From Stomoxys calcitrans (Eukaryota; Arthropoda; Insecta; Diptera; Muscidae): a DNA stretch of 64,000 bases. The DNA is taken from NCBI RefSeq assembly GCF_963082655.1, contig NC_081554.1:58850256-58914255 (forward strand), in the 5' to 3' direction. This document shows, piece after piece, positions 53,359 to 64,000 of this stretch (the first letter of the stretch is position 1; each line of letters starts with the position of its first letter). A model generated the notes under the pieces. That model was not told the DNA's origin, searched no databases, and saw only the letters and a program-made list of their open reading frames with translations. A program made the position numbers and the translations under genes.

Positions 53359-55019
53359 TTTATACCCTCCACCATAAGATGGGGGGTATACTAATTTCGT
53401 CATTCTGTTTGTAACTACTCGAAATATTCGTCTGAGACCCCATAAAGTATATATATTCTTGATCGTCGTGAAATTTTATGTCGATCTAGCGATGTCCGTC
53501 CGTCTGTCCGTCCGTCCGTCCGTCCGTCCGTCCGTCCGTCTGTCTGTCGAAAGCATGCTAACTTCCGAAGGAGTAAAGCTAGCCGCTTGAAATTTTGCAC
53601 AAATACTTCTTATTAGTGTAGGTCGGTTGGTATTGTAAATGGGCCATATCGGTCCATGTTTTGATATAGCTGCCATATAAACCGATCTTGGGTCTTGATT
53701 TCTTGAGCCTCTAGAGTGCGCAATTCTTATCCGATTGGAATGAATTTTTGCACGACGTGTTTTGTTATGATATCCAACAACTGTGCCAAGTATGGTTCAA
53801 ATCGGTCCATAACCTGATATAGCTGCCATATAAACCGATCTTGGGTCTTGACTTCTTGAGCCTCTAGAGTGCGCAATTCTTATCCGATAGGAATGAAATT
53901 TTGCACGACGTGTTTTGTTATGATATCCAACAACTGTGCCAAGTATGGTTCAAATCGGTTCATAACCAGATATAGCTGTCATATAAACCGATCTTGGGTC
54001 TTGACTTCTTGAGCCTCTAGCGTGCACAATTCTTATCCGATCAGAATGAAATTTTGCACGACGTGTTTTGTTATTATATCCAACAACTGTGCCAAGTATG
54101 GTTCAAGTCGGCCCATTATCTGATATAGCTGTCATATAAACCGATCTTGGGTCTTGACTTCTTGAGCCTCTAGCGTGCACAATTCTTATCCGATCAGAAT
54201 GAAATTGTGCACGACGTGTTTTGTTATGATACCCAACAACTGTGCCAAGCATGGTTTAAATCGGTTCATAACCTGATATAGCTGCCATATAAACCGATCT
54301 TGGGTCTTGACTTCTTGACCCTCTAGAGGGCACAATTCTTATCCGATTTGAGTGAATTTTTGCACGAAGTATTTCGTTATGATATCCAACAACTGTGCCA
54401 AGTATGGTTGAAATCGGTCAATAACCTGATATAGCTGTCATATAAACAGATCTGGGGATTTGACTTCTTGAGCTTTTAGAGGGCGCAATTCCTATCCGAT
54501 TTGGCTGAAGTTTTGCATGACGTATTTTATTTTTACTTTCAACAACTGTGTCAAATAAGGTTCAAATCGGTTCATAACCTGATATAGCTGCCATATAAAC
54601 CGATCTGGGATCTTGACTTCTTGACCCCTAGATTTATTATCCGATTATTATCCGATATGCCTGAAATTTTGTACGACGGATCCTCTCATGACCATCAACA
54701 AACGTGTTTATAATGGTCTGAATCGTTCTATAGCCCGATACAGATCCCATATAAATCGTTCTCTCTATTTTACTTCGTGAGCCCCAATGGACGCAATTCT
54801 TATACGAATTGGCTGAAATTTTACACAGGTCTCCAACATATAATTTAATTGTGGTCCGAACCGGACCATATCTTGATATCGTTTTAATAGCAGAGCAATT
54901 CTTTTCTTATATCCTTTTTTGCCTAAGAAGAGATGCCGGGAAAAGAACTCGACAAATGCTATCCATGGTGGAGGGTATATAAGATTCGGCCCGGCCGAAC
55001 TTAGCACGCTTTTACTTGT
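53359..55019 (+). mobile_element. DINE-1-like element inserted in a reverse transcriptase
   Basis: Left tataccctccaccataagatg; right atggtggagggtatataag with perfect hairpin TTCGGCCCGGCCGAA and cgcttttacttgtt. Interior: (CCGT)n at 53497-53540 and about seven units of 153 bp with gagcctctag anchors at about 53705, 53859, 54011, 54164, 54317 and 54470. It splits the RT between LSPFLF and IIDDLLDQT within a T-run, with no lost RT residues evident. Clean ends suggest recent movement. Confidence 0.88.
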
Positions 55020-55925
55020 TTATTATCATTGACGATCTTTTGGATCAGACTTCGAATCCAGTCTTCTCATTTGCCGTTGACAGTATTCTGTGTCACTCAA
55101 ATTCATTCGACCGTAGGCCCAGTCCTCAGGACATTGTGGACAGGAAGCGCATTATGGATGATACGCTCTCCCAGCGTTTTTGGGCCATTTCCAAGTAGAG
55201 TAGAATGAACAGAGTAGACTTTGATGCACAGAAGACGCATTGCCGTTTCTTGTCTAGCAATCGATTCACTGATCCACTACAATCGCCGATATCTATCGAC
55301 GATATAGATAGGGCATGAAAATTCATTGTGATGTCCGTTGGTCAAAACATGTTTTCGAAGTGTCAAATACCCAAGTATTTCACCTCTTCTGATCTTCTTA
55401 AATCTATACCACCTACATCAGACCGAGGATATAGTATAACTCTCATATGTGGGCAGGAGCTTCAAAGTCATCCCTGGAACTACTTGACCAGGTTCAACAA
55501 AGAGCGATGGTGCTGATTGGTAACAGCAGGGTATCCCATTCTATTGCTTCTCTTGAACATCGTCGGAACGTGGATAGCGTTGTATTGCTCTATCGTTACT
55601 TGCATGGCGTATATTACAGGGATATCCGGTTTTTTTATTCCTGATGTTAGGATGTTCACCAGGAATACAAGACTCGCTAGGAACTCACAATCGTTTATAA
55701 TTTATTGGCCAGAGGACCAAAGTATGCATTACAGAGAAAATTTATTTTTCCCCGCACCATTGGCATGTGGATTCGACTTCCGGTAAATGTCTTACCCACC
55801 AGCACTGACGTTCAGAAATTTGAGGCGAATATCAATAAACACTACTTCCTCTTTCCCCCCCTCCAATCCTTAACTTTCCTAATCGCCAAAACAATGCACT
55901 GCGTGTTGGTAACGTGAAAAAATAT
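55020..55925 (+). pseudogene. Non-LTR reverse transcriptase, catalytic to C-terminal part
   Basis: IIDDLLDQTSNPVFSFAVDS (YADD-equivalent mutated to FAVD), RRPSPQDIVDRKRIMDDTLS, MNRVDFDAQKTHC, KYFTSSDLLK, then WAGASKSSLELLDQVQQRAM, VSHSIASLEHRRNVDSVVLL, FTRNTRLARNSQSF and RTIGMWIRLPVNVLPTSTD, ending NINKHYFLFPPLQSL. Several stops and frameshifts. This is the expected C-terminus of the family. Confidence 0.78.
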
Positions 55926-56372
55926 GAATTTTCCCCATTAGCTACCAACCAATGGTTGTCATATGGCATTACCAGAAGATACTTGGTATACGACCGGTAG
56001 TTAGTAGCTGTTTGAGAATTTCAACAAATGCATTCTGAACTTTACCAAGGGAATGATGACTAGTAAGTCATCTGGGAGAGAAACAGAAGAATCAAATTTA
56101 AATATTCCCATGATATGACTAATTTAGTTACTTAGGTGGCAGTGGCAGTCACAGACTGTTGCATTAATTAGCCCAACTCGGAACAGATTGCCAAGCGTTC
56201 GATATTGTATGTGATGTTATGTTGGAGAGTTTAAATTTCCTTATTTCTCTAATGAATGGCAAAATAAACCTTCGTTGAATATTGTCTTTCCCTTAGAGGA
56301 GATATTTAATCAAGCATCTGGGAAAGCCAACAATCCTATTAGAAGACGTATAAATTCTCCCTTAATTGCAAG
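55926..56372. other. Unrecognised sequence with a weak SINE-2-like tail
   Basis: Phrase gttacttaggtggcagtggcagtcacagactg at 56125-56160 resembles the SINE-2/LINE-C 3' end. Otherwise nothing recognised. Confidence 0.35.
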
Positions 56373-59031
56373 AACAAGTAAGAGCGTGCTAAGTTCGGCC
56401 GGGCCGAATCTTATATACCCTACACCATGGATCGCATTTGTCGAGTTCTTTGTGCGGTATCTCTTTTTAGGCAAACAAAGAATAATGAATAAGAACTGGT
56501 TTGCTGTTCGAGCTATATCAAATTATAGTCCGATTCGTACCATAAATCAATTGAATGCTAAACATTGTAGAAGTTATTGTGTAATACTTCAGTCCATTCG
56601 GAGAAAAATTGCGCCTTGTAGGGCCTTAAGAAGCAAAATCGGGAGATCGTTTTATATGGGAGCTATATCAAGCTATTGATCGATTCAGACCATATTAGAG
56701 ACGTATGTTGAAGGTCATGAGAAAAGCCGTTGTACAAAATTTCTGCAAAATCCGATGATAATTGCGCCCTCTAGAGGCTCAAGGGGTCAATATCCCAGAT
56801 CGGTTTATATGGCAGCTATATCAGATTATGAACCGATTTACGTCATACTTAGCACAGTTACTGGAAGTCATAACAAAACACCTTATACAAAATTTCAGCC
56901 AAATCGGAAGAGAATTGCGCCCTCTAGAGGCTCAAGAAGTCAAGAACCCAGATCGGTTTATATGGCAGCTATATCAAAACATAGACCGATTTGAACCATA
57001 CTTAACACAGTTGTTGGAAGTGATACCAAAACACTACGTGCAAAATTTCAGTCAAGTCGGACTAGAATTGCGCCCTCTAGAGGCTCAAGAAGTCAAGAAC
57101 CCAGATCGGTTTATTTGGCAGCTATACCAAATTATGAACCGATTTGAATCATATATAGAATATTGAATATTGAATAACAGATGTTGGAAGTGATACCAAA
57201 ACACTACTTGCAAAATTTCAGTCAAGTCGGAACAGAATTGCGCCCTCTAGAGGCTCAAGAAGTCAAGAACCCAGATCGGTTTATTTGGCAGCTATACCAA
57301 ATTATGAACCGATTTGAATCATAATTAGCACAGTTACTGAAAGTCATAACAAAACACCTCATGCTAAATTTCAGCCGAATTGGATGAGATATTTGCGCCC
57401 TCTAGAGGCTCAAGAAGTCAAAACTCAAGATCGGTATACATGGCAGCTATATCAAAATATAGACCGATTTGAACCATACTTAACACAGTTGTTGGAAGTG
57501 ATACACAAAACATTACGTGCAAAAATTCAGTCAAGTCGGACTAGAATTGAGCCCTCTAGAGGCTCAAGAAGTCAAGACCCAAGATCGGTTTATATGGCAG
57601 CTATATCAAAACATAGACCGATTTGAAGCATACTTAACACAGTTGTTGGAAGTGATACCAAAACACTACGTGCAAAATTTCAGTTAAATCGGACGAGAAT
57701 TGCGCCCTCTAGAGGCTTAAGAAGTCAAGACCCAAGATCGGTTTATATGGCAGCTATATCAGATTATGTACCGATTTACGCCATACAAAACACAGTTACT
57801 GGAAGTCATAACAAAATACCTCATACCAAATTTCAGTCAAATCGGATGAGAACTGCGCCCTCTAGAGGCTCAAGAAGTCAATAACCCAGATCGGTTTATA
57901 TGGCAGCTATATCATGTTATGTACCGATTTACGCCGTACAAAGCGCAGTTACTGGAAGTCATAACAAAACACCTCATACAAAATTTCAGTCAAGTCGGAC
58001 TAAAATTGCGCCCTCTAGAGGCTTAAGAAGTCAAGACCCAAGATCGGTTTATATGTCAGCTATATCAGGTTATGTACCGATTTACGCCATACAAAGCACA
58101 GTTACTGGAAGTGATAACAAAACACCTCATAGAAAATTTCAGCCAAATCGGATGAGAATTGCGCCCTCTAGAGGCTCAAGAAATCAAGACCCAAGATCGG
58201 TTTATATGGCAGCTATATCAAAATATAGACCGATTTGAAGCATACTTAACACAGTGGTTGGAAGTGATAACAAAGACTACGTGCAAAATTTCAGTCAAGT
58301 CGGACTAGAATTGCGCCCTCTAGAGGCTCAAGAAGTCAAGAACCCAGATCGGTTTATATGGCAGCTATATCATGTTATGTACCGATTTACGCCATACAAA
58401 GCACAGTTACTGGAGGTCATAACAAAACACCTCATACAAAATTTCAGTCAAGTCGGATTAGAATTGCGCCCCCTAGAGGCTCAAGAAGTCAAGAACCCAG
58501 ATCAGGTTATGTACCGATTTGCGCCATACTTAGCACAGCTATTGTTATAACAAAACAGCTCATGCAAGATTTCAGCCAAATCGGATGAGATATTTGCGCC
58601 CTCTAGAGGCTCAAAAAGTCAAGATCCAAAATCGGTTTATTTGACAGCTATACCAAATTATGAACCGATTTTAGTCATACTTAGCATAGTTGACTAGAAT
58701 TGCGCCCTCTAGAGGCTCAAGAAGTCAAGACCCAAGATCGGTTTATAAGGCAGCTATACCAAAACATGGACCGATTTGGCCCATTTACAATCCCAACCGA
58801 CCTACTCTTATGAAAAGTATTTGTGCAAAATTTCAAGCGCCTAGCTTTACTACTTCGAAAGTTGACGTGCTTTCGACAGACAGACGGACGGACGAACATG
58901 GCTAGATCGCCTTAAAATGACAAGACGATCTAGAATATATTTCTTTGTGGGCTCTCAGACGCATATTTCGAGGTGTTACAAACAGAATGGCGAAATTTTT
59001 AAACTCCCATCCTATGGTGGAGGGTATAAAA
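56373..59031 (-). mobile_element. DINE-1-like element with the longest tandem array
   Basis: Left aacaagtaagagcgtgctaag and hairpin TTCGGCCGGGCCGAA, tataccctacaccatgg, gttctttgtgcggtatctc. Right gacagacagacggacggacg, catggctagatcgcctt, ggtgttacaaacagaatgg, ctatggtggagggtataaaa. The interior holds about 13 units. Short repeat-derived frames (for example [19 protein letters not shown]) are not genes. Confidence 0.88.
56764..58800. repeat. 153-bp tandem array in the DINE-1-like element
   Basis: The anchor gcgccctctagaggctcaag occurs at about 56764, 56918, 57070, 57240, 57395, 57549, 57702, 57855, 58008, 58161, 58313, 58466, 58596 and 58702. Most gaps are 152-155; one is 170 owing to a 17-base insertion (tattgaatattgaataa) and the last two are shortened. 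Several neighbouring units are nearly identical, which indicates ongoing homogenisation. Confidence 0.9.
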
Positions 59032-59527
59032 GCTAATTCGGGCTTGCAAATTACAATTCGTTGGCAAAATGTTCCTCCTTTGCTCATTTTATCCATGGAA
59101 GGGCTGAGGAGGAAGGGAAGGTGCTTCGCGTTTAAGATTAAAACCTGTAAAATGAAAAGTAAACATCCGATTTTCATGGACATCAAAATACCCCAGCCGA
59201 TGAGTGTGGGTGTTGTGCCGTGCTTGCCGTAGTAAATTTTTTTGATTTGAAAAGTTTAAAATTCATGACAATCGCTGGTGTAGCTAGCTGCTCGATAATG
59301 TTTTCTTGTGAATCCTCTTTTGGCTTTTATTGTGTGTTTGCGTGTGCATGGACGAACGCTTAGCAATCCATTTCACATTCATCTGCATTCGCATTTGGCC
59401 AGTACATGTGTGTGGGTGCAATGTTGTTTGTGTCTATGTATGCGTTCATGTGGAACACTTTTCCATTTTGACAAATGAAAATGGTTTGGTTTTTGAAAGG
59501 ATTACCACTCCTTCAACCTCTTTTTTT

Positions 59528-59569
<42 letters not shown>

Positions 59570-60320
59570 TGGTTGTTTTTACATATGCTGTTGGCTGTTG
59601 GCCCTCCTCAATACCCTATTCCCAGAAGATGCCATTGCTGCCAGGCGGACGATGATGATGATGATGATGAAGCTGATGCTGATGCTCATGCTGATGCAAC
59701 GGGCATTGGGGCATTGGAGTCTGCCAAGAAGGCGTTAACTAAAAAAAAAAAAACCAAAATTCAGGGATTCGCTATAAAGTTGAAATATGTTGGAACTGTT
59801 CGTTTGCTCAGTTATTTTTAGCCCAAAACTTGGTTTGTGTGGGTGTGTGCGTTATTTTTTTTTTTTTGCCCCATCGAGAGAACTCGAAAGTCTGCTGCAT
59901 CTGATTCACAGAATTCACCAAAGGTGGGAAGAGAGAAAACAGCGACAATCTTTCATACAGAAATTCAATGGCTGGAACTTTGTTATTTTTATCGTTACCC
60001 TGCGGATGTACATCCGAAGACCATAAAACATTTGATAGATTAAAACTATATGCCATGGATGTTTTGGGTGGGTGTTTGGGTGGCTGGCTAACGTTTAGCC
60101 CTTTGGGTAGCTTGGTAGCCGGGCCGTGATAATGTCAGATTTGTCCCATTTTCTATGTGACTTTCATTTGGGAATTTCATTGGTTTTTTCGCGCATTTTC
60201 GTGTTTTTTTTGCCATGCAAGATCTGCAATGGGATTTTTATGATTTCGTTTAAAGGATTTCAATCGTGTCTATGGCGTTATGTTTGAAAAATCATTTAAA
60301 AGCTGACAATGTTTTAGGTT
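59032..60320. other. Sequence without recognised repeats or genes
   Basis: Contains a 38-G run at 59530-59567, a GAT/GCT trinucleotide run at 59648-59700 and an 11-A run near 59740. Open frames crossing these runs are low complexity. It may be single-copy host DNA. No splice-consistent coding unit was found. Confidence 0.5.
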
Positions 60321-60514
60321 AGTTTGAAGAGGATATGGATTATATACCGCCCAAGGCACCTTGGACATACAATAAGGCCAGAAATCGGTTTTTTGTGAGC
60401 TCTAAATACCGAAAAGTAACCCCGAAGTTCGGCTTAAGCCAGGTGAGAATGGTCCTGACCGCCGATGATGACGACACCACCCAGAGAATTAGAGAGCAAG
60501 GGCTGCCTGATGAT

Positions 60515-61480
60515 AGTGCAGATTACACTGCACCACTCAGAGGAAGCCACGGATGAGCTGCTGATAGCTATGGGGAGAGATGGCACTGATGTGGCCCTCG
60601 TTCAGGAACCGTGGCTACGAGGTAACAAGGTTCGTGCACTCAGATCACGAAATCTGAATATCATATCCTCCCCCCCATGGTAGGATTAGAAGCTGTATCG
60701 TAGGCTGAAGGGATTTGAACCTTACTCTGATTTCGCGTTTCAGCGATGAAGACCTAATGGCAGTGACCTTGGAGAGACTCCGCAAACCATTACCGATCCT
60801 GGCCTTCATGTACCTACCTTACGATGTGGACAACCCCCCTAAAGCCGCGGTCCGGACCCTGGTCGATTACGAAATCTAAATATCATTCTACCCCCCCCCC
60901 CCCCCCCAAGGAAGGTAAGATTAGAAGCTGTATCGTGGGCTGAAGGGATTTGAACCTTACTCTGATTTTTCGTTTCAGCGATGAAGACCTAATGGCAGTG
61001 GCCTTGGAGAGACCCCGCAAACCATTACCGATCCTGCCCTTAATGTACCTACTCTACGATGTGGACAACCCCCCTAAAGCCACGGTCCGGGCCCTGGTCG
61101 ATTAGTGCGAGGAGAAGGGCCATGACCTTGTGCTAGTGGGACGCCAATGCACACCACAGTCTCTGGGGAAACACGGATACCAACGGAAGAGGTGAGTCAA
61201 TTTTTGATTACATGTTGTCCACGGGCCTTGTTGTATGTAATAGGGGAAACGCCCCTACTTTCTACAACCGGATCGGGAAACAGATTATAGATATAACGCT
61301 TGTGAAAAATAGTGTCTCGGTGAAGGCTTTGGACTGGAACGTTTCCACCCATTGCTCCTTTTCGAATCACTATAGGATATGTTTCCAGATCGAGCACGAG
61401 AGGGGGAAGAGGATGCCGTACAAAAACCCGATGAGAATTGACTGGAAGAAGTTCAGGGAAGAGAAATTGGGGCCCCCTAG
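60515..61480 (+). pseudogene. Family B endonuclease (EEP) region
   Basis: EEATDELLIAMGRDGTDVAL, VQEPWLRGNKV (catalytic Glu of VQEPW) and, after the duplicated segment, DANAHHSLWG-like text near 61140, then frame 61212-61697 with VVCNRGNAPTFYNRIGKQII, DITLVKNSVSVKALDWNVST and FSNHYRICFQIE. The HSLWG, NRG..PTF and DITL blocks are typical of the endonuclease C-half in LOA/R1-like elements. C-runs at 60670 and 60891-60907 cause shifts. Confidence 0.78.
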
Positions 61481-61871
61481 GGGGCCTCTGGAGGAGGCCC
61501 CAGGTCGATCTTGTCACGGGATACCTGAACGAGGACTTTTTGAAGCCATGACCCCGAAGAGTACCGCCACGAAACGAGCCAGTCATGGTGGTTACCCGAG
61601 CTCAAGGTGCTCAGGAGGGAGAGTAGAAGTTTTTTTAATAAGGCCTAGAGAGAGAATGGGGCAGAGGGCTGGGACGAGTATCACGACGCCCTTGTAAAGT
61701 TCAAGAAGAAGACGAGGAAACCGAAGAGGAGTTCCTGGGCGAAATTCGGTGCGGAATTGGAAAGCACTAGTGAGGCATCTAGGTTGCGCAAAGTGCTCTC
61801 GAAGGATGCCATCGCGCCTAGCTCCCTGAGGAGGGAAGACGGGACTTAAAACCGAGAGTGGGCAGGAGACG

Positions 61872-62880
61872 GTGAAACTTTTGATGGAGGCTCATTTCCC
61901 AGATGGTCAGGAAGAGGTCGGCGATCAAGATAACGCAATACCTACATATGTGGCCTTAACGGATGACCTCATTAGGAACATCGTTGACGAGGAGAAGATA
62001 ATGTGGGCAGTCCGCACTTTCCGGCCGTTTAAGTCGGCCGGACCTAACGGAATTAACTCGGCACTGCTGCAGGCGTCCCGTGGAGTCATCCTGCTCTGGC
62101 TTGAGCGTATTTTCCGAGCGAACCTGACATGGTCCTACATACCAAGGGCAAGGAGGGAGGTCAAGGTGGTTTTTCCCCAAGGCGGGAGGAATAAACCACA
62201 GTACCACGAAGGATTATAGGCCTATTAGTCTGTCATCGCTTTTGCTGAAAACACTGAAAAGACTGATTAATCTGAAGGTGAGAGAGGGACTGACGCCGGA
62301 AAACTGTAGTGGGGCAAAACACGTATGCCTCAAAGACATGTCGGTGGAGATGGCCCTTCACGAGGTGATACAGTGGGTCGAGACGTCTCTTCGACAGAAT
62401 GAGTAGACTTTTGCTGTCTTCATGGATATTTAGGGGGCCTTCAGTGATGTGGAGATTGGATCGATAGTCACTGTACTGGACTGCACTGGGATTCACCCCA
62501 TAATCTTCCAGTGAACCGATAATTACGCTGGGAGATAGTATGGTCAGAAGGGGGGTAACCAGAGGAACGCCCCAAAGAGGGATGTTCCCTTCGATTCTAT
62601 GAAACATCGTGATTAATGAAATCCTGATGGATCTCGGGCCACAAGGATTATCGTTTAGATATAAGATACCGGAGTTCAGACTCCCGGTTCAGTCAGACCG
62701 GTCCAAGGACCGGAGTTCAGACTCCCGTCCTTCAGTCTGCGGCTGTCGTAGGAAGCGAAGTCTCTAGGCATTGTCCTCGATTCGAAACTGTCCTGGAAAA
62801 GGAACACCGAGGAAAGAAGCCGTAAGGCACTGTGCGCTTTTAACTCCTGCAGGAGGATGTTCGGTAGGAAGTGGGGGTAA
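61872..62880 (+). pseudogene. Family B reverse transcriptase
   Basis: Frame 61872-62219: VRTFRPFKSAGPNGINSALL (PDG replaced by PNG), RARREVKVVFPQGGRNKPQ. Then in other frames DYRPISLSSLLLKTLKRLIN, MSVEMALHEVIQWVETSLRQ, FAVFMDI.GAFSDVEIGS and GVTRGTPQRGMFPSIL (GTPQGG altered). The catalytic block is disrupted near 62650-62740, where a 26-base phrase (ccggagttcagactcccg) is duplicated. LGIVLDSKLSWKRNTEERSR follows at 62760. Confidence 0.78.
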
Positions 62881-63277
62881 CCCCCAAGATGGTTAATTGG
62901 ATGTATACGGCCATCGTGAGACCATCACTGACCTATGGATTACTGGTGTCGAATGCCGTAGAGAAGAGGACGCTTGCGAAAAGGTCCAGAGACTGGCCTG
63001 CGTCGGGGTCACAGGGGCACTGAGATCCGCACCGCAGGCAGGCTTGGAGGCGGTGCTGGATATGCAGCCCATGAGGGCCTATATTCGGAACTTCACCGCC
63101 AAGGTCGCCCTTAGGCTGAGGGAGCTCAGCATGCTGAAAGAGAATGGTTGCGGGCATAGTTCGATTCTGGGTGTTATGGATGCGGAGAGTAGACTAAGGA
63201 GGATTTCCCACTATTTGGCACCAGTGCCGACTGGAGGGAGGGCATTCGCGATCAGATTTCCTGGATGAGATGATTGG

Positions 63278-64000
63278 ATGGCGAATGCTTTACTTAAGGG
63301 GTATGAGATATCGATCTACACCGATGGCTCCAAGATGGAGTCAGGGACTGGATTGGGGGTCTACTCTGATGTACTCAATATTGGTATGTCTCTGAGACTG
63401 TCGGACGAGTGCACGGTCTTTCAGGCAGAGGTCTGTGCCATTGCAGTGGTCGCAAGGGAAATTCTGGTAAAGGATTTACCGCCCTCGAAACTTGGAATTT
63501 ATGTGGACAGTATGGCGGCGCTCAATGCCTTGGGTTCGAGAATGGTGAGGTCGAGATGTGTGGCGGATTGTTTGCAGTCCCTGGATAGGCTCCGGGCCTA
63601 CGATCTGACGCTGACATGGGTTCCTGGGCATGAGCGGATTCCAGGAAATGATAGGGCAGACGACAAGAAAGCAAAACCGTTGATGAGTCGACCGGTTTGC
63701 TTACGTGTGATTTGTCGAGTTATGAACACAGTGGAGGGGATGGCCAGGGTGGCGTCGGTGGCGAGATGGGACTCGTTGGATGGTTGCCGGACTGCAAAGG
63801 CGCCCTGGCCTGTTATCGACCGGAGGAGGACGAAGGCGTTGCTGGCGTTCGATAAGAGGTCAATGAGTACCTTAGCAGGGGTCATAACCGAGCACTGTGC
63901 CATAGGCCGCATGGCAGTGCGCATGAGAATATCCCACAATGACTTCTTTAGGAGTTGCCTCGATGAGGATGAGCAGGAGACTATTGGGCACTTGCTGTGT
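63278..64000 (+). pseudogene. Family B RNase H with C-terminal tail, open to window end
   Basis: From ATG 63278 a frame of 241 codons stays open to the last base. It carries ISIYTDGSKMESGTGLGVYS (first Asp), VFQAEVCAIAVVA (Glu), LGIYVDSMAALNALGS (Asp) and LTWVPGHERIPGNDRADD (His and last Asp): all RNase H catalytic residues are in place. It continues with ARVASVARWDSLDGCRTAKA, FDKRSMSTLAGVITEHCAIG, and the start of the Cys/His tail FRSCLDEDEQETIGHLLC. The domain is intact although the upstream RT is broken. The real start would be in the RT, so the ATG is only a convenience. Confidence 0.8.

Larger units (their letters stand above)
60320..64000 (+). mobile_element. LOA/I-type retrotransposon family B, sense, continues past the window
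   Basis: Order: ORF1-like start (60335), endonuclease (60500-61480), RT (61872-62880), thumb (62897-63268) and RNase H (63278 to the end). All domains of a LOA/I-type ORF2 are present in the right order, with many frameshifts and stops. An internal 222-bp duplication at 60648 and 60870 spoils the endonuclease. The 3' end is outside the window. Confidence 0.82.

Noticed and set aside
56762..58588. Several frames with [23 protein letters not shown] repeats
   Set aside because: They are translations of the 153-bp DINE array in different frames, and the same DNA is repeated in non-coding copies elsewhere.
59330..59821. 163-codon frame containing a poly-Gly and an Asp-rich stretch
   Set aside because: It is driven by a 38-G homopolymer and GAT repeats, with no splice or domain support.

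Overview
The window comes from an insect nuclear genome, most likely a calyptrate (muscid-type) fly; that placement is inference. It rests on an intron-split gene with canonical GT-AG sites, on DINE-1-like rolling-circle elements of the kind seen in flies, and on RTE, Jockey and LOA/I-type retrotransposons. No bacterial genes, operons, CRISPR arrays or intact host RNA genes were seen.

Host gene. One host gene is clear: the 3' part of intersectin (Drosophila Dap160), plus strand. Five exons (4718-5322, 9154-9448, 9807-10103, 10479-10752, 15853-16049) join in frame to 555 codons plus stop. They encode the end of a coiled coil and four SH3 domains. The EH-domain exons must lie upstream of base 1. 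A 3' UTR of about 0.9 kb ends near an AATAAA at 16946. A possible alternative last exon starts at 24639.

Layout. 1-4717 is intron holding unclassified repeats, a tRNA-type SINE, two 103-104 bp retroposons and a complete Helitron (3261-4631). 5323-9153 is intron with a decayed RTE element. 10753-15852 is intron with a SINE-bearing duplication, an antisense Jockey piece and a DINE-like element with a tandem array. 16970-24640 holds two DINE-1-like elements, one carrying a Tc1/mariner insertion, an antisense LOA-type tail and a Jockey element. 24640-35900 is AT-rich sequence, a 52-bp repeat array split by a cluster of transposons, and nested Jockey, LOA and SINE pieces. 35900-41980 is very AT-rich degenerate tandem sequence. 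41985-49000 is a LOA-type element, SINEs and other LINE fragments. 49780-52740 is a tandemly amplified RNase H segment. 52740-55925 is a reverse transcriptase split by a DINE-1-like element. 56373-59031 is the longest DINE-1-like element. 60320-64000 is a LOA-type element running off the window.

How it fits together. The intersectin exons are small islands in nested transposon debris. The most informative signals are about transposon mechanism: perfect target-site duplications around a roughly 104-bp structured retroposon, a SINE sharing its 3' tail with a nearby LINE, DINE-like elements of two subfamilies that both carry arrays of about 153 bp, a 2A-like NPGP motif before a zinc finger in a Jockey-type protein, and a SINE folded into a 65-bp hairpin. 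I found no clear new multi-gene system.
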